Origin: Piliocolobus tephrosceles | Taxonomy: Eukaryota; Chordata; Mammalia; Primates; Cercopithecidae | Direction of reading: 5' to 3' | NCBI RefSeq assembly: GCF_002776525.5 | Contig: NC_045436.1 | Location: forward strand, 50,885,313 to 50,949,312 | DNA length: 64,000 nt | Program-made: the position numbers and the translations under genes | Shown: piece after piece, positions 35,661-46,949 of the stretch | Layout of the letters: each line of letters begins with the position of its first letter | Position numbering within the stretch: position 1 is the first letter of the stretch | Notes under the pieces: generated by a model | What the model was told of the DNA's origin: nothing | The model's input: only the letters and a program-made list of their open reading frames with translations | The model's database searches: none

Positions 35661-35968
35661 TTTTTTTTTTTTTTTTTTTTTTTGAGACGGAGTCTCGCTC
35701 TGTCGCCCAGGCTGGAGTGCAGTGGCCGGATCTCAGCTCACTGCAAGCTCCGCCTCCCGGGTTTACGCCATTCTCCTGCCTCAGCCTCCCGAGTAGCTGG
35801 GACTGCAGGCGCCCGCCATCTCGCCCGGCTAAGTTTTTGTATTTTTTTTTAGTAGAGACGGGGTTTCACAGTGTTGGCCAGGATGGTCTCAATCTCCTGA
35901 CCTCATGATCCGCCCGTCTCGGCCTCCCAAAGTGCTGGGATTACAGGCTTGAGCCACCGTGCCTGGCC
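35661..35968 (-). mobile_element. AluY (Old World monkey type) nested in L1
   Basis: T-tail (about 25 T), 'gagacggagtctcgctctgtcgcc', and '...ggcttgagccaccgtgcctggcc'. The variant 'gtggccggatctc' in place of the human-type 'gtggcgcgatctc', plus 'gcccgtctcgg', matches monkey AluY lineages. The flanks cagtattttt and cagttttttt form the target-site duplication (35655 and 35969 onward). Low divergence indicates a recent insertion. Overlapping + frames (35549-35908, 35613-35852) are Alu shadows. Confidence 0.94.
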
Positions 35969-36193
35969 CAGTTTTTTTTTCTTCAGCACTTTGAATACGC
36001 CATTCTACTTTTTCCAGATCTACATAAGAAGTCTGTTGCCAGATAAATCAGAGCTCCTTTTTATGTTATTTGCTTCTTTTCTCTTGCTGCTTTTAGTATT
36101 CTCTCTTTGTCCCTGACCTTTGAGAGTTTGATTATTATATTCCTTGGGGTGGTCTTATTTTGACTGAATTTGTATGGTAATCTATAACCTTCC

Positions 36194-36538
36194 TGATAAG
36201 GTTTGGCTGTGTCCCCACCCAAATCTCATCTTGAATTGTAGCTCCCATAATTCCCACTGTGGGAGGGACCCAGTGGGAGGTAATTGAATAATGGTGGCAA
36301 GTCTTTCCTGTGCTTATTCACTTTCTCATGATAGTGAATAAGTCTCACAAGATCTAATGGTTTTATAAAGGGGAGTTTCCATGCACAAGCTCCCTTCTCT
36401 TGTCTGCCACCATGTGGCCACCATGATTGTGAAACCTCCCCAGCTGTGTGGAACTGTGAGTCCATTAAACCTCTTTCTTTTGTAAATTGCCCAGTCTCAG
36501 GTATGTCTCTATCAGAAGCGTGAAAACAGACTAATATA
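36194..36538 (+). mobile_element. THE1-type 5' LTR (ERVL-MaLR)
   Basis: Begins 'tgataaggtttggctgtgtcc' and ends '...gaaaacagactaatata', about 345 bp as expected for THE1. It is immediately followed by MaLR internal sequence, so it is a 5' LTR rather than a solo one. The long 169-codon minus frame (36226-36735) is antisense to the LTR/internal joint and has no protein support. Confidence 0.9.
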
Positions 36539-37062
36539 GTGAATTGGTACAAGTAGAGTGGGACACTGCTGAAAAGATATCCAAAAATGTGGAAGTGACT
36601 TTGGAACTGGGTAACAGACAGATGTTGGAACAGTTTGGATGGCTCAGAAGAAGACAGAAAAATGGGGGAAAGTTTGGAACTCCTTAGAGATTTGTTGAAT
36701 AGCTTTGACCAAAATGCCGATAATGATATGGACAATGAAATCCAGGGTGAAGTAGTCTCAGATGGAGATGAGGAATTTGTTGGAACTGGAGCAAAGGTAA
36801 CTCTTGTTATGTTTCAGCAAAGATACTGGTGGCATTTCACTCCTGCCCTAGAGATGTGTGGAGCTTTGAACTTGAGAGAGATGATTTAGGGTATTTGGTG
36901 GAAGAAATTTCTAAGCAGCAAAGCATTCAAGAAGTGACTTGGGTGCTGTTAAAGGCATTCAGTTTTAAACGGGAAACACAGCATAAAAATTTGGAAAATT
37001 TGCAGCCTGACAATGCCATAGAAAAGAAAATCTCATTTTCTGAGGAGAAATTCAAGGTCTCT
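36539..37062 (+). mobile_element. MaLR internal sequence, 3'-truncated
   Basis: Continues from the LTR with 'gtgaattggtacaag', 'gaagtgactttggaactggg', 'ttagggtatttggtggaag' and 'attttctgaggagaaattcaagg', the first part of the THE1/MST internal region. It stops abruptly at about 37062, where antisense L1 resumes. The 3' LTR is missing, so a deletion removed the rest of the element and about 230 bp of L1. The + frames 36635-36889 and 36829-37065 lie in this region; MaLR internal sequence is not known to encode a working protein here. Confidence 0.85.
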
Positions 37063-37729
37063 TGAAGACTCTCTTTGAGCTTACTGATTCCTTCTTCTGC
37101 TTCATCTAGTCTGCTGTTGAGAGCCTCTAATTCATTTTTCAGTTCAGCAAATATATTTTTTAGTTCCAGGATTTCTGTTTGATTTTTAAAAAATTATTTT
37201 AATCTATTTGTTATTTTTTTCTGATAAATTTCTGAATTGATTTTTCAGTGTTATCTTGGAGGGATCTTAGACCTTCTATTTTGAATTCTTGAGTTGAGGC
37301 CTCACGTATCACCATTTCATTAGGATTGATCACTGACTCCTTAGTTTTTCCGCTTAGGAATGTTATGGTTCCCTGTTTGCTATTGTTTCTTGTGGATGTA
37401 TGTCTATGGCTTTGCATTAAAGAATTGGTTATTTATTCCAGGTTTTACTCTCTGGCTTCTTTGGTCTTCCTAAGGTATGTTTCCTTAGGTATCTGTTGCA
37501 GTTCCCTTGAGGCCATTTTATAGTTGATCACTGCCTTCTTTTCATCACTAGATGGTGCCATAAACCCAGTTTTGTTCAGCTCTTGCAAAGATTTGGAGTG
37601 CTGTCTGTCTCAAATTGGGGAGAAGGTCTTAAAGGAGACACCCCAACTATGTTGAAAATCTGGGTCAGGGTTCATGCTTAGAAGACCTGTGGAGCTGTTT
37701 CCCTACAGCATTGTGCTGCTGAATAGCCA

Positions 37730-37793
37730 CTCTGATTTAGCATTGTCTTTAGCTGAGATACGCTCTGATTTAGCATTGTCATTAGCTGAGATA
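37730..37793. repeat. 33-bp-period imperfect tandem duplication
   Basis: 'ctctgatttagcattgtc' plus 'tttagctgagata' at 37730-37760 is repeated at 37763-37793 with one difference. It lies in L1 5' UTR-like sequence and may be either ancestral to the L1 or a local duplication. Confidence 0.85.
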
Positions 37794-38215
37794 AATAGTA
37801 GAATTTAACAGGGTGGGGTTGCTAGTCCTATCTCCCCACTTTGTCTTTGGCTGCCTTCAGGGGTTTGTCTTTCTACAGGCACAATGTTTCTGTTGGTTGA
37901 GGTAGAAAAGGTTTCCCTGAAAGGGAACTCAAAATGGTGAGGAAACTGGCTGTCCACCTTGATCTCACTTTGTCATGTGTAGAAACTCTTGAATCCAGGG
38001 GGATTTTTCCATGTATGGTGCCTAGCAGATTGGGAGATGGTGTTGCAGATACAGAAGTCCAATTCTGTTACTATCTGCTTGGAGTTTTTTACTTTTCTGT
38101 GGCCCCAGAAATTTCCTTAGCCTCAGCTTTGAGCTTTGGAGTATTGCTGGTGATAATTGTTATGCTAGATATTTGTTTGGTTTTCTAGGAAAGGAAGGTG
38201 AGAGTGAAGCCAGAT

Positions 38216-39600
38216 TGTTTCCCAAAAAGACCTAGTATGGACTACATTTGTACCCATTCAAGTTTCTTCTATTCAAAAACAGCATCATGATTTAGGCTAG
38301 CCAAAAGAAAAAGAAACTATGAACTATGAAAAATGAAGTGGAGATTAATCATGTGTAACTGAGATGAGGCAGACAGGCATGTATTGAAGATGTTTGTGGC
38401 ACTTATTACTTGGCAATATAAAAATGAGTTAATTTTTTTTTAGGGTCATAAATCAGGAGAAAATTTTTTGCCTTTTCTGCTATTGCCAAATATTCCAATT
38501 ATACTGATTTTTTCATACCTGGACCCTCTTGTTGACATAGTTGTTATAGCCCTTTAAGGTTCTGAGTAGCATAGAGAAGACATAGGCTAGTCTGGCTCAT
38601 AGACTCTTAAGAGAGTTCATTGGCTTTGTGATAGATGCCATGTGGAGCAAACATAATCTATCATGCTCCAGTTTTGTCTCAAAGAAAAAAATATTTATTA
38701 AGGATTCATACTCCTATTATACTTTCTCTCATCATCATTATCTATCATATGCCAAAATATTTTGGGGGAGGAGGAATACCTTAGTATTTGTATTGCTGGT
38801 GGTTGGTAAAGGAAAAATATCCTAAAGCACTTGTTTCTATACTTGGCTATGCTTTTGTGGAAATATAGTTAGAATTAAAATAAAGTTTGGGCACTTAAAG
38901 GAATAAGCTTTAGTAATTTGAAAGATTTCCTTATATAGGATCACTTATGCATTGTGTATTTACATACTAAAATACAAAACATTGGTTCTCAAAGCTAGTG
39001 TTCTAATATACTATCAGTAAGGGTCAGTGGGAGGTAAAGAGGTGATTTCACAGCTTATGTGCGCAGATTACAAATCACAGGCAAATAATCTTAGTAGTCC
39101 CAAATGTGAATGTCATCAAGTGTATCTTCATGAAGAAAATATTTGGAAATGTTGAGATATAAGATTTTACCAATACACCTTTAGTCAGTTGTACATAAAA
39201 ATGAACATATGGCTCTGAGATTACGTTTGGCTCCTGGCTGTATCTTAGACTGATCCATTTTTTTAATGACTTTAAAATTAGATATTTGGGTTAGTTTTGC
39301 TTGACATTGACTTAAAAGAGCCTTTTATAAATAAAAAATCCTAAGAACATAACTACAGGCAAAGATTATAATGAAAACAATATAGAGACTGTGTCTGTGC
39401 TGATTGGAGTGTAGCCTAATACTGTATTCTGGTGAGTAATCTGGTAGTAGTTAGATTAAAACATGTGAATACTATGTGAACACTTGCTTTGGTGTAGATC
39501 CCAAAGGATATCACATAAGCCATATGAACTAGTTTACCTGGGCAGGTTAAGTAATAGTACCACTAATCTCTCTCAGAAGTATTCTGGATTGGACAGTCTG
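38216..39600. other. Unassigned AT-rich sequence
   Basis: No repeat, exon or RNA gene recognised. Two short + frames (37934-38188, overlapping the L1, and 38628-38825) are not supported. Confidence 0.4.
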
Positions 39601-39960
39601 TCATCTAACCTCTAAGTATACATGTATGAAGGTACTCATTGTAGTTATAGAGAGGGTCCTTAATGGGAAGAGGGAATAGGGAAAACATGGTGGAAATATA
39701 CACAGACTAAGTTCTATGCAGTAGTTAGAATCAAATAATTAGATGTTCTTTAAGTGGGTTAATCTTAAAAACCTATTGCTTATTCAAAAATGAAATAAGC
39801 AGACTAAAATATATACTATTTTATAAGACAGTACATGCAAAATGAGTAATATACATATTACAAGAATTCATGAAAACTGAAAGACATCAAATACATTACA
39901 GTAGCTGTCTAAGAGGAAAGAGAAAAATGTGAGTGGGTTATAGAATTAAAAGAAAGTGAT
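39601..39960 (+). mobile_element. Old L1M-like 3' fragment
   Basis: The stretch 'ctaagttctatgcagtagttagaatc', 'gacagtacatgcaaaatgag' and 'cagtagctgtctaagaggaaagag' resembles the 3' end of old L1M elements ('tactatgcagctattaaaaag...'). Divergence is high and the call is tentative. Confidence 0.4.
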
Positions 39961-39966
39961 TTCACT

Positions 39967-40262
39967 GCTAGGTGCAGTGGCTCACTTTGGAAGGCTGAGG
40001 TGGGCAGATCGTTTGAGTCCTGGAGTTCAGGACCAGCCTGTGTAACATGGCAAACCCTGTCTCTACAAGAAATACAAAAAAATCAGCAGGGCACAGAGGA
40101 GCACAGCTGTAGTCCCTGTTACCTGGGAGGATCACTTGAGCCCAGGAGGTCAAGGTTGCAGTGAGCCAGTGAGCCATGATCGTGCCACTGCATTCCAACC
40201 TGAGTGACAGAGTGAGACCCATCTAAAAACAAAACAAAAACAAGACAAAAAGAAAACAAAAA
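39967..40262 (+). mobile_element. Old Alu (AluJ-like) with 5' internal deletion
   Basis: Begins 'gctaggtgcagtggctcac' and jumps directly to 'tttggaaggctgagg', so the 'gcctgtaatcccagcac' block is deleted. It ends in an (AAAC)n-rich tail. It is strongly diverged. Confidence 0.88.
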
Positions 40263-41315
40263 GCAGAGTCAAATAAAACAAGATAGTGCCTTGTGTAGAC
40301 CAGCGATAATTAGCTGTGAACTGAATACTATGATTAAGAGAACATTCTGTACCTGAAATCCAAAAAAAGAACCCTGTAGACTGTAATTATATTATACATG
40401 ATACAAGTATAAAGAATGTATGTTTTAAAATATTTTTTATGAGCTAGAATTAAAACATTAAAATCATTATGTATAACCACCCCAGATATGAGAAACTGGA
40501 CATAAAATGAATATTAATGAATCTTTGCCAAAATAGAAGCTTCTGTTTTAAGAGTCCCTAATTTGAGAATTTATAAAGCTATGAGACTGCAAGAATTAAA
40601 GTAGCCTCTGGGTAGGAAAAAACCTATCCTAGTTTTTCATCCACACTCCTGGCCAGTCTCTGAATGACAGCAATTTCCCACAACTTATGTAATTATAAAT
40701 ATAGCCTTTCATCCTCAGTACTCAGGCACTTCCCACCTAAACTCTTTTAAGAAAATAAATATCACCAGTTTGAATATCCCCTCTGGAACTTTAACGATAT
40801 ATTTGGAGGTTTTCACAAAGAAAAACTGCACTGATATTTCCTATGGACTTTCCTGGATTCCCTGAAGGGAGGTTTTGGCTGACAATTCTAGCTAGCTTTG
40901 GGGGGTGACTCAGGCATGCTTGACAATTGTTACCCGTAAATGTTGATGCAGCTCAATAGCTGAGTATCCGCTCCTTTTTCCTGTGTGTGTCTCTCCTGAT
41001 TCTGAATGTGGCTTTCTTGAAAAAGAAGAAGGACTGGCTTTCACTATAGAGAATAGATGTCCTTGAACCTGCTGGCAACTTGGAACAAATTCTCAATTCC
41101 AGTTGGCTTAAGCATGCACAGTTACTAGAAAAATGATCCCCCTTAAGCTGTTGATAACTGTGTCACAAGAGGAAGTTTGAGATGTCACTGAGTGCTGCAG
41201 GAAACTTTTCAGAAAGGCAGTTCTCTCTGCAACCTGTTTTTTACATCATGGGTAAATCTATTTAGTAACTTTTTCAGAATACTACAGTTCATTATCCTAC
41301 TGGCCCTACAAAACA
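40263..41315. other. Unassigned sequence
   Basis: No recognised family or exon. The AT content falls around 40.6-41.1 kb without a clear element. Confidence 0.4.
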
Positions 41316-41317
41316 AT

Positions 41318-41525
41318 CCTGATAGTAAAAATTGTAATGCCAGGCACTGTTTTAAGCTTTTTGTATGGCATACCTTATTCAATCCCCTCAACGACCCTCT
41401 GAGATAGATGATATATAATCTTGGGTTGATGGCTGAGGAAACAGGCACAGTGACATAATGTAACTCTCCCTAGGGTACTCAGCTAGTGCTTGGCAGAAGG
41501 AGGATGAGAACTTGGGTATCCTGGT
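41318..41525 (-). mobile_element. MIR SINE
   Basis: Antisense MIR order: 'gccaggcactgttttaagc', 'ttattcaatcccctcaacgaccctctgagatag', 'gctgaggaaacaggcacagtgac', 'tactcagctagtgcttggcag'. It is nearly the whole element. The + and - frames here are shadows. Confidence 0.85.
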
Positions 41526-41604
41526 GGCAGAGGTGCATCTTTGGGTTACTGACCATCACCACCTTGCAGAAGCCACCAAGACTCATTCTTGGGTGCACTG
41601 TTTG

Positions 41605-41738
41605 TCTGGCTGGAAGCATTAAGGTAGGAAGGAAAGAGCATGTACTTTAGAGTCAGACAGACTTAGAATTCTATTGATTTCACCACTTTCTATTTGTGTG
41701 ATTCTAGGACAAGTGATTTGATCTCCTGAACTTCAATA
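41605..41738 (+). mobile_element. MIR SINE, left part
   Basis: Sense MIR 5' part: 'gagcatgtactttagagtcagac', 'ttctattgatttcaccactttc', 'tgattctaggacaagtg'. It is cut at 41738 by a Tigger-family element; the remainder resumes after 43025. Confidence 0.75.
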
Positions 41739-43025
41739 CAGTTATGTACTGCATAAAGTTATTTCAGTCTATGATAGACTGCATAAATAAGGCTGGTCCC
41801 AGAAGATTATAATGCGGGTGAAAAATTTGTATTGCCTAGTGACATCATAGCCATTGTAATATCATGGCACAATGCGTGACTTATGTGTTTGTGGTGATGC
41901 TGGTGTAAACAAACCTGTGTTGCCAGACATATGGAAGTATATTGCATACAATTGTATACAGTATATACTTGATAATATACTCTAAAATAACAAAGTATAG
42001 TATAAACCAATAACATAGTAAGATATGTTAACATGTATCAGAGACCTTTGTGGCAGCCCCCTCCCATCACAGATGTTAACATATGTTACTGGTTTGTATC
42101 ATTACTATACCATTAATTGTTACTTAGAGCTTACTTCTTCTACTTATAAAAAAGATTAACTGTAAAACAGCCTTAGGGAGATCCTTTAGGAGGTATTCCA
42201 GGAGACAGCATTGTTGTCATAGGAGATGACAGCTCCATGCATGCTATTTCCCCTGAAGACCTTTCAGTGGGGTAAGATGTAGAGGTGGAAGACAGTGATA
42301 TTGATGATCCTTACCCTGTGTAGGTCTAGGTTAATGTGTCTTAGTTTTTAACTAAAAAGCTTAAAAAGTAAGATAAAAGAATTAAATATTTTAAAAATAA
42401 AAAAAGGCTTATAGAAGAAGGATATGAAGAGAGAAAATATTTTTGTACAGCTGTATAATGTGTGTTTTAAGCTAAGTGTTATTACAGAAGAATAAAACAT
42501 TTAAAAAAATTTTAAAAGTTTATAAGGTAAAACTGTTATGGTAAGCTAAGTTAATTTATTGTTGAAGGAAGAAAATATGTTCTAAAATAAATTTAGTGTA
42601 GCTTAAGCATACTGTATTTATAAAGTCTACAGTACAGTAATGTCCTAGTCCTTCACATTCACTCACTCATTGACTCACCCAGCGAATTCCAGGCCTGCAA
42701 GCTCCATTCATAAGTGCCCTACACAGGTGTACCTTTTTTTTTTTTTTTTTTTTTTTACCTTTTATACCTTACCTTTTCTATGTTTACAGATGTTTAGATA
42801 TGCAAACACTTAATATTGTTTTACAATTGCATGTAGTATTCAGTGCAGAAACATGCTGTACAGGTTCGTAGTCTAGGAGTAATAAACTATACCACATAGC
42901 CTAGGTGTATAGTAAGCTACACCATGTAGGTTTGGGTGAGTACACGCTGATGTTAGCTTGATGATGAAATCAACTAACAATGCATTTCACAGAACATATT
43001 TCCACCATTAAATGATGCATGACTG
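41739..43025 (-). mobile_element. TcMar-Tigger element (probably Tigger3), internally deleted
   Basis: Left end 'cagttatgtactgc' is preceded by TA (41737-41738) and the right end is 'gatgcatgactg', giving the inverted terminal repeat CAGT(C/T)ATG. The internal blocks 'gtagaggtggaagacagtgatattgatgatcc' and 'aacatgctgtacagg' match a common Tigger non-autonomous family that I believe is Tigger3. No transposase frame is visible. A T-run (about 42732-42756) is a local expansion. It sits inside a MIR. Confidence 0.75.
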
Positions 43026-43090
43026 CAGTCTCATTCACAAAATGTGAATAATTATACTGGTTCTGATCTTAGAAAAGAGAGAGTATTAAA
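43026..43090 (+). mobile_element. MIR SINE, right part
   Basis: 'cagtctcattcacaaaatgtgaataattatactggttctgatc' continues the MIR consensus ('...cctcatctgtaaaatggggataataatagtacc') interrupted at 41738. Together the two pieces form one MIR split by Tigger. Confidence 0.65.
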
Positions 43091-43197
43091 ATAACTAATA
43101 TTAAAATCTAGTGTGCTGATAATTATTGGCCCTCAAGTGTTGCTTTTATAGATTGCAATGTCACAAAAATTATTTGATTTAAGAACCCTTCCTTAGT

Positions 43198-43372
43198 GTG
43201 ATTATGTATCATGATGTTCATTACTCATGTGAAAGAGTAAACAGGCACAGAGAAGTCACTAACGAGTCCAAGGTCATATAGCTAGTAAACTGAGTCAGGA
43301 TTTAAACTTTTATCTCTCCAAATCCAACCTCTATGCTCTTGATTCTTATGGAGACTGCCTCTAAATGCCATA
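43198..43372 (-). mobile_element. MIR SINE
   Basis: Antisense MIR: 'taaacaggcacagagaagtcactaacgagtccaaggtcatatagctag', then 'ggatttaaacttttatctctcc' and 'ctctatgctcttgattc'. Confidence 0.8.
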
Positions 43373-44994
43373 TAGCTGTAAGAATGATTTTTAAGGGTGT
43401 AAATCGGCCAGTAAAAAACCTAAAAATCGAAAAAAAAATTTGTTTTTCTGAATTTCATAAGGAAGTATTTTTGTAAATTAAGAGAAATAATTATTTGTTT
43501 GGATATGTATCATTTGATATCTGACTTGTGAATTTAACATTATTCAGCCCTTTTAGAACTGAGTGGTATGTTTGCATGCAGATTATTTTTGAAAAACACG
43601 CCTATGGTTAAAATGGTATTAGAAATTGATACTAAAGAGAACTGTGAACTAAACCAAATAGCCTGTGTTTTTCAAGGGCATGGAGAATTGAAACAATGAA
43701 ATGATTATTTGATTTTTCATTTAAAATATGATTTTGATATTTAAATGATGAATGAAATAAAATTTATATCTAAACTAATAGTGAATTACCCCCTCCCCTT
43801 TGGTTCTCCCCTAAATTTTATTTGATTTTTGATTGTAACTATAGTAAAATCAATGATATTCCTAGTATTCTAAAATGTACTACAAATAATTTATTAATTA
43901 TTGTTTAAATATTTAATTTAGCAAAATGCTTTACTTTGTAAGTAAATTAGATCATATTTTGGGTTATCTCTATGAATTCATGTGACTTGAATTCTGATAT
44001 GCTTTTTCTGAGTGGGAGAGAAATGAGTGGAGTTATAACCCTGGGATACTTCTTCAAGTGTCCTGCCTATGTGTTAAGGGGTAAAAAATGTTACCAGCAT
44101 TCCTGTAAAAGACTAGTATTTTTCACACTGCTGTGTGTGGGGCATGTGTGCGTAGTGTGTGTGTGTGGTATGTGTGTGTGTATGTGTGTGTGTGGGTTCT
44201 TGGGGACTTGAAGTATACAGAAGATATTTTAAATTTAGTGTTTCATTTGGATTACAATCTATACATTGGTATAAACATTCTGGTTGAACTAAATTTCATA
44301 TAATTTTGGTGCTTCTGTGTATATTTTTTCATAACATGTGAAGGCTAAATAGTGTGTTAGCACACTACACACATGGAGAATTTCCACAGTTGTTTAAATA
44401 CAGAAACACAGTGAACTAATGATTGTAATATGGAATGCTTTAACACAGGTATGCTAAATTCAAAAGCCGCTGGGTCATAGAACTTAATGATATATTATGA
44501 TTTAGTGTGAATGTATTGTGAGGATCCCACCTTTGTTCACACCATTCTGCAACAATTGATTAGCAATTAAGTATATATATACTTAATTTTGTATAAGAAA
44601 TATATAATATATAAATATGTATAAAGGAAATTTTCTTTTCCAAGTTCCTTCTAAAATTGATCAGATACCATTTTTTAATTAAGGTTTTAGTAATGCCACA
44701 AGTGTAATAATATATTCAAGGAAACAAGACAGTTGTAGAGAATTATCAAGAGAAACCTTTTTTCTTATTTGCTGATTTAGGTAAATGCAAGATCTGATTA
44801 TCCTGAAATACAGCAAAAAGATTTTACGGTATTACCTTTTCTGAAAAACAAATTTATGTAAAAGTCATCTTTTGCATTATTGTCATTAAAGCTAATTTGT
44901 AGATACAACGAATAGGAAACCAGACCTGAAATACATCTTTTTCATTAAACCCAAAAAGTGCTATTTGGTTTCAACAAAACATCATTTGTCATTT
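43373..44994. other. Unassigned AT-rich sequence
   Basis: No recognised element apart from the (TG)n tract at 44145-44197. The 79-codon + frame (43972-44211) ends inside that tract. Confidence 0.4.
44145..44197. repeat. Interrupted (TG)n microsatellite
   Basis: 'gtgtgtgtgtgtggtatgtgtgtgtgtatg' type alternating TG tract with C/A interruptions. It is a simple repeat. Confidence 0.93.
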
Positions 44995-45009
44995 GAAATT
45001 AACATGATC

Positions 45010-45300
45010 GGCCGGGCTCAGTGGCTCACACCTGTAATACCAGCACTTTCGGAGGCTGAGGCGGCTGGATCATGAGGTCAGGAGATCAAGACCATCCTGG
45101 CCAACATGGTGAAACCCCGTCTCTACTAAAAATACAAAAATTAGCTGGGCGTGGTGATGTGTGCCTGTAGTCCCAGCTACTCAGAAGGGTGAGGCAGGAG
45201 AATCTCTTGAACCTGGGAGGCAGAGGTTGCAGTGAGCCAAGATTGTGCCACTGCGCTCCAGCCTGGTGACAACAACAACAGCAACAACAACAAAAAAGAA
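45010..45300 (+). mobile_element. AluS/AluY-like, full length
   Basis: Starts 'ggccgggctcagtggctca' and ends in an (AAC)n-type tail. The target-site duplication aaattaa(ca/tg)tgat lies at 44996-45008 and 45301-45313. The minus-strand frame 45086-45334 is a shadow of the Alu. Confidence 0.95.
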
Positions 45301-45313
45301 AAATTAATGTGAT

Positions 45314-46640
45314 TTTATAAAGAATAGTAAACATATGTTTATACCTAATTTTATTTATTATTTAATTTTCAGTGCACATATTGAAATAAAATAAATTTAA
45401 ATCCATATTGTGAGTCCATGAGAATCTTTTTCATTAAATGACTTATTGAAACATTCATTAACCAAAAACCACACCCATTAAAAGACTTTGCTATCATCCA
45501 GATAATAAACATGTAAGCATTTGTAGCCGAACAATTTAGTTTTTTAATCATATAAGTCCTTCAAATTTAGTTCTGTAAAATATTACCATGGGATAATATT
45601 CTCAAAAATATATTTTTAGCATCTTTAGAAAACATCTGTCTCCTGTATTTACAGACATATTAGTGTTTACACATGCATGGAGAGCTAAGAAATTTGTGCA
45701 TTTTTGAAAATGTTGTTCAGTGAAAATCTGAAAGCAATTATAATGTAAAATCAGTAGATAATATCTTCAAGTTTCCATAGGATTGTGATTGTTTTTTTAC
45801 CCAAATTTTATGTTATCCAATGAGGGCTACTTTATGATCTGCTGTTTCCTAAAAAGGAACTCCTGGAACCCATGTCCGGTCATGCTGTGATTTTTTTCAT
45901 TTTAAATCTAGGCTGCCTTTTGACTGTCTTACACAAAGGCATGAGAGAAGAATGATTAACATAGGAATTCTATGGTGATTATACATATTTCTTTGCTTAA
46001 TCTGCTTCACAACTTTATTCTGCTGTTTGAGGTATTGTCTCCTATTTCATAGGTATATATCTAATCTAGGGATAAAAATTGAGAAATAAATGAGGTAAAA
46101 ATAGAGCATTGTTCAAAGTAGTCTTTTTACTGCCTTAGAATTTGGGAATGATTGCTCGCTACATTGGCATTTGAGAGAAAAATTTGGCTATTATGGTTTT
46201 TCTTGTTATTTTTATTAAGCGAATGAAAAAGGATGGTAGCAGTTCAGCCACTGGGGTGTTGGAACAGCAAATTGAGGGGCCCCCAAGGACCTTGATACCC
46301 ATTTTTGAAGTTCAATTCCATCCCTAAGATTAGAGCAGCCCTTCCAAAATGAGGGTCACAAATGCATTTGTGATTTAGACTATTTGTCTGGATGCTGTCA
46401 GGGAAACAATTGGCTATTATTGAACAGAACTGCTGATTTTCTCTTTGTACCATTTTTTTTCCTTTTGTTTTGGTCATTTCTGAATGGTAAAGTCTGACAG
46501 CCAGTAAAAAAAAAAAAAATAGTAGTTACATGGAAGAGAAAGGAACATGGAGACAGAAAGGGAACAAACAAAAAGAGGGAGAAAAAAAGAGACAGATTTT
46601 CAATTTCATGGGACATTGATTTAGTCTTGAGTAATTTAGT
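45314..46640. other. Unassigned AT-rich sequence
   Basis: No family recognised. Includes an A-run at 46507-46519. The minus frames 46244-46477 and 46398-46616 have low-complexity, hydrophobic composition and are not supported. Confidence 0.4.
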
Positions 46641-46790
46641 TTAATTGAAAATATATTTATCGAGCACATACTATGTAAAAAACATTGTTAATTGATGTGG
46701 GAGTAAAATTTGACAAGATAAAAATCCATGTCACGAAGAGCTCACTCTCTAGTATGGGAGATGAGATTGAATAGAGGAAATGTGACATTT
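46641..46790 (-). mobile_element. L2 LINE 3'-end scrap
   Basis: 'tttatcgagcacatactatg...aaaatccatgtcacgaagagctcac' follows the reverse complement of the L2 3' end. Confidence 0.6.
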
Positions 46791-46949
46791 TCTCATAGAG
46801 CTTGCTTCATCCACAGCCTCTCCACCAATTACCACTCATGCTGCCTCTGGTCCCTGATCATGCTGGTTGGTTGGGAATAGACACAGAACTCAGAGGAAGC
46901 CAATCATTGACTAAGCAGTGACTCAAGATGTATTAGGCCTACTCTTGAA

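Larger units (their letters stand above)
32455..38215 (-). mobile_element. L1 5' half on minus strand, interrupted
   Basis: Antisense L1 starts in mid ORF2 ('cttatttctttctcttgcgcaattgctctgg' near 32550) and extends leftward to rightward through the ORF2 5' part ('ttgaagtcccctactattattg' near 34500), ORF1 region ('ctttgtccctgacctttgagag' near 36110; 'tgagcttactgattccttcttc' near 37075) and 5' UTR ('ttgtctttggctgccttcagggg' near 37840). The MST LTR (33085-33487), AluY (35661-35968) and THE1 element (36194-37062) are nested. The 3' half is missing: it abuts the plus-strand L1 at about 32453. The right end near 38215 is approximate. Confidence 0.8.

Noticed and set aside
36226..36735. 169-codon minus frame
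   Set aside because: It lies antisense to the THE1 LTR and MaLR internal joint. Its length comes from low stop density in that LTR, and no domain is present.
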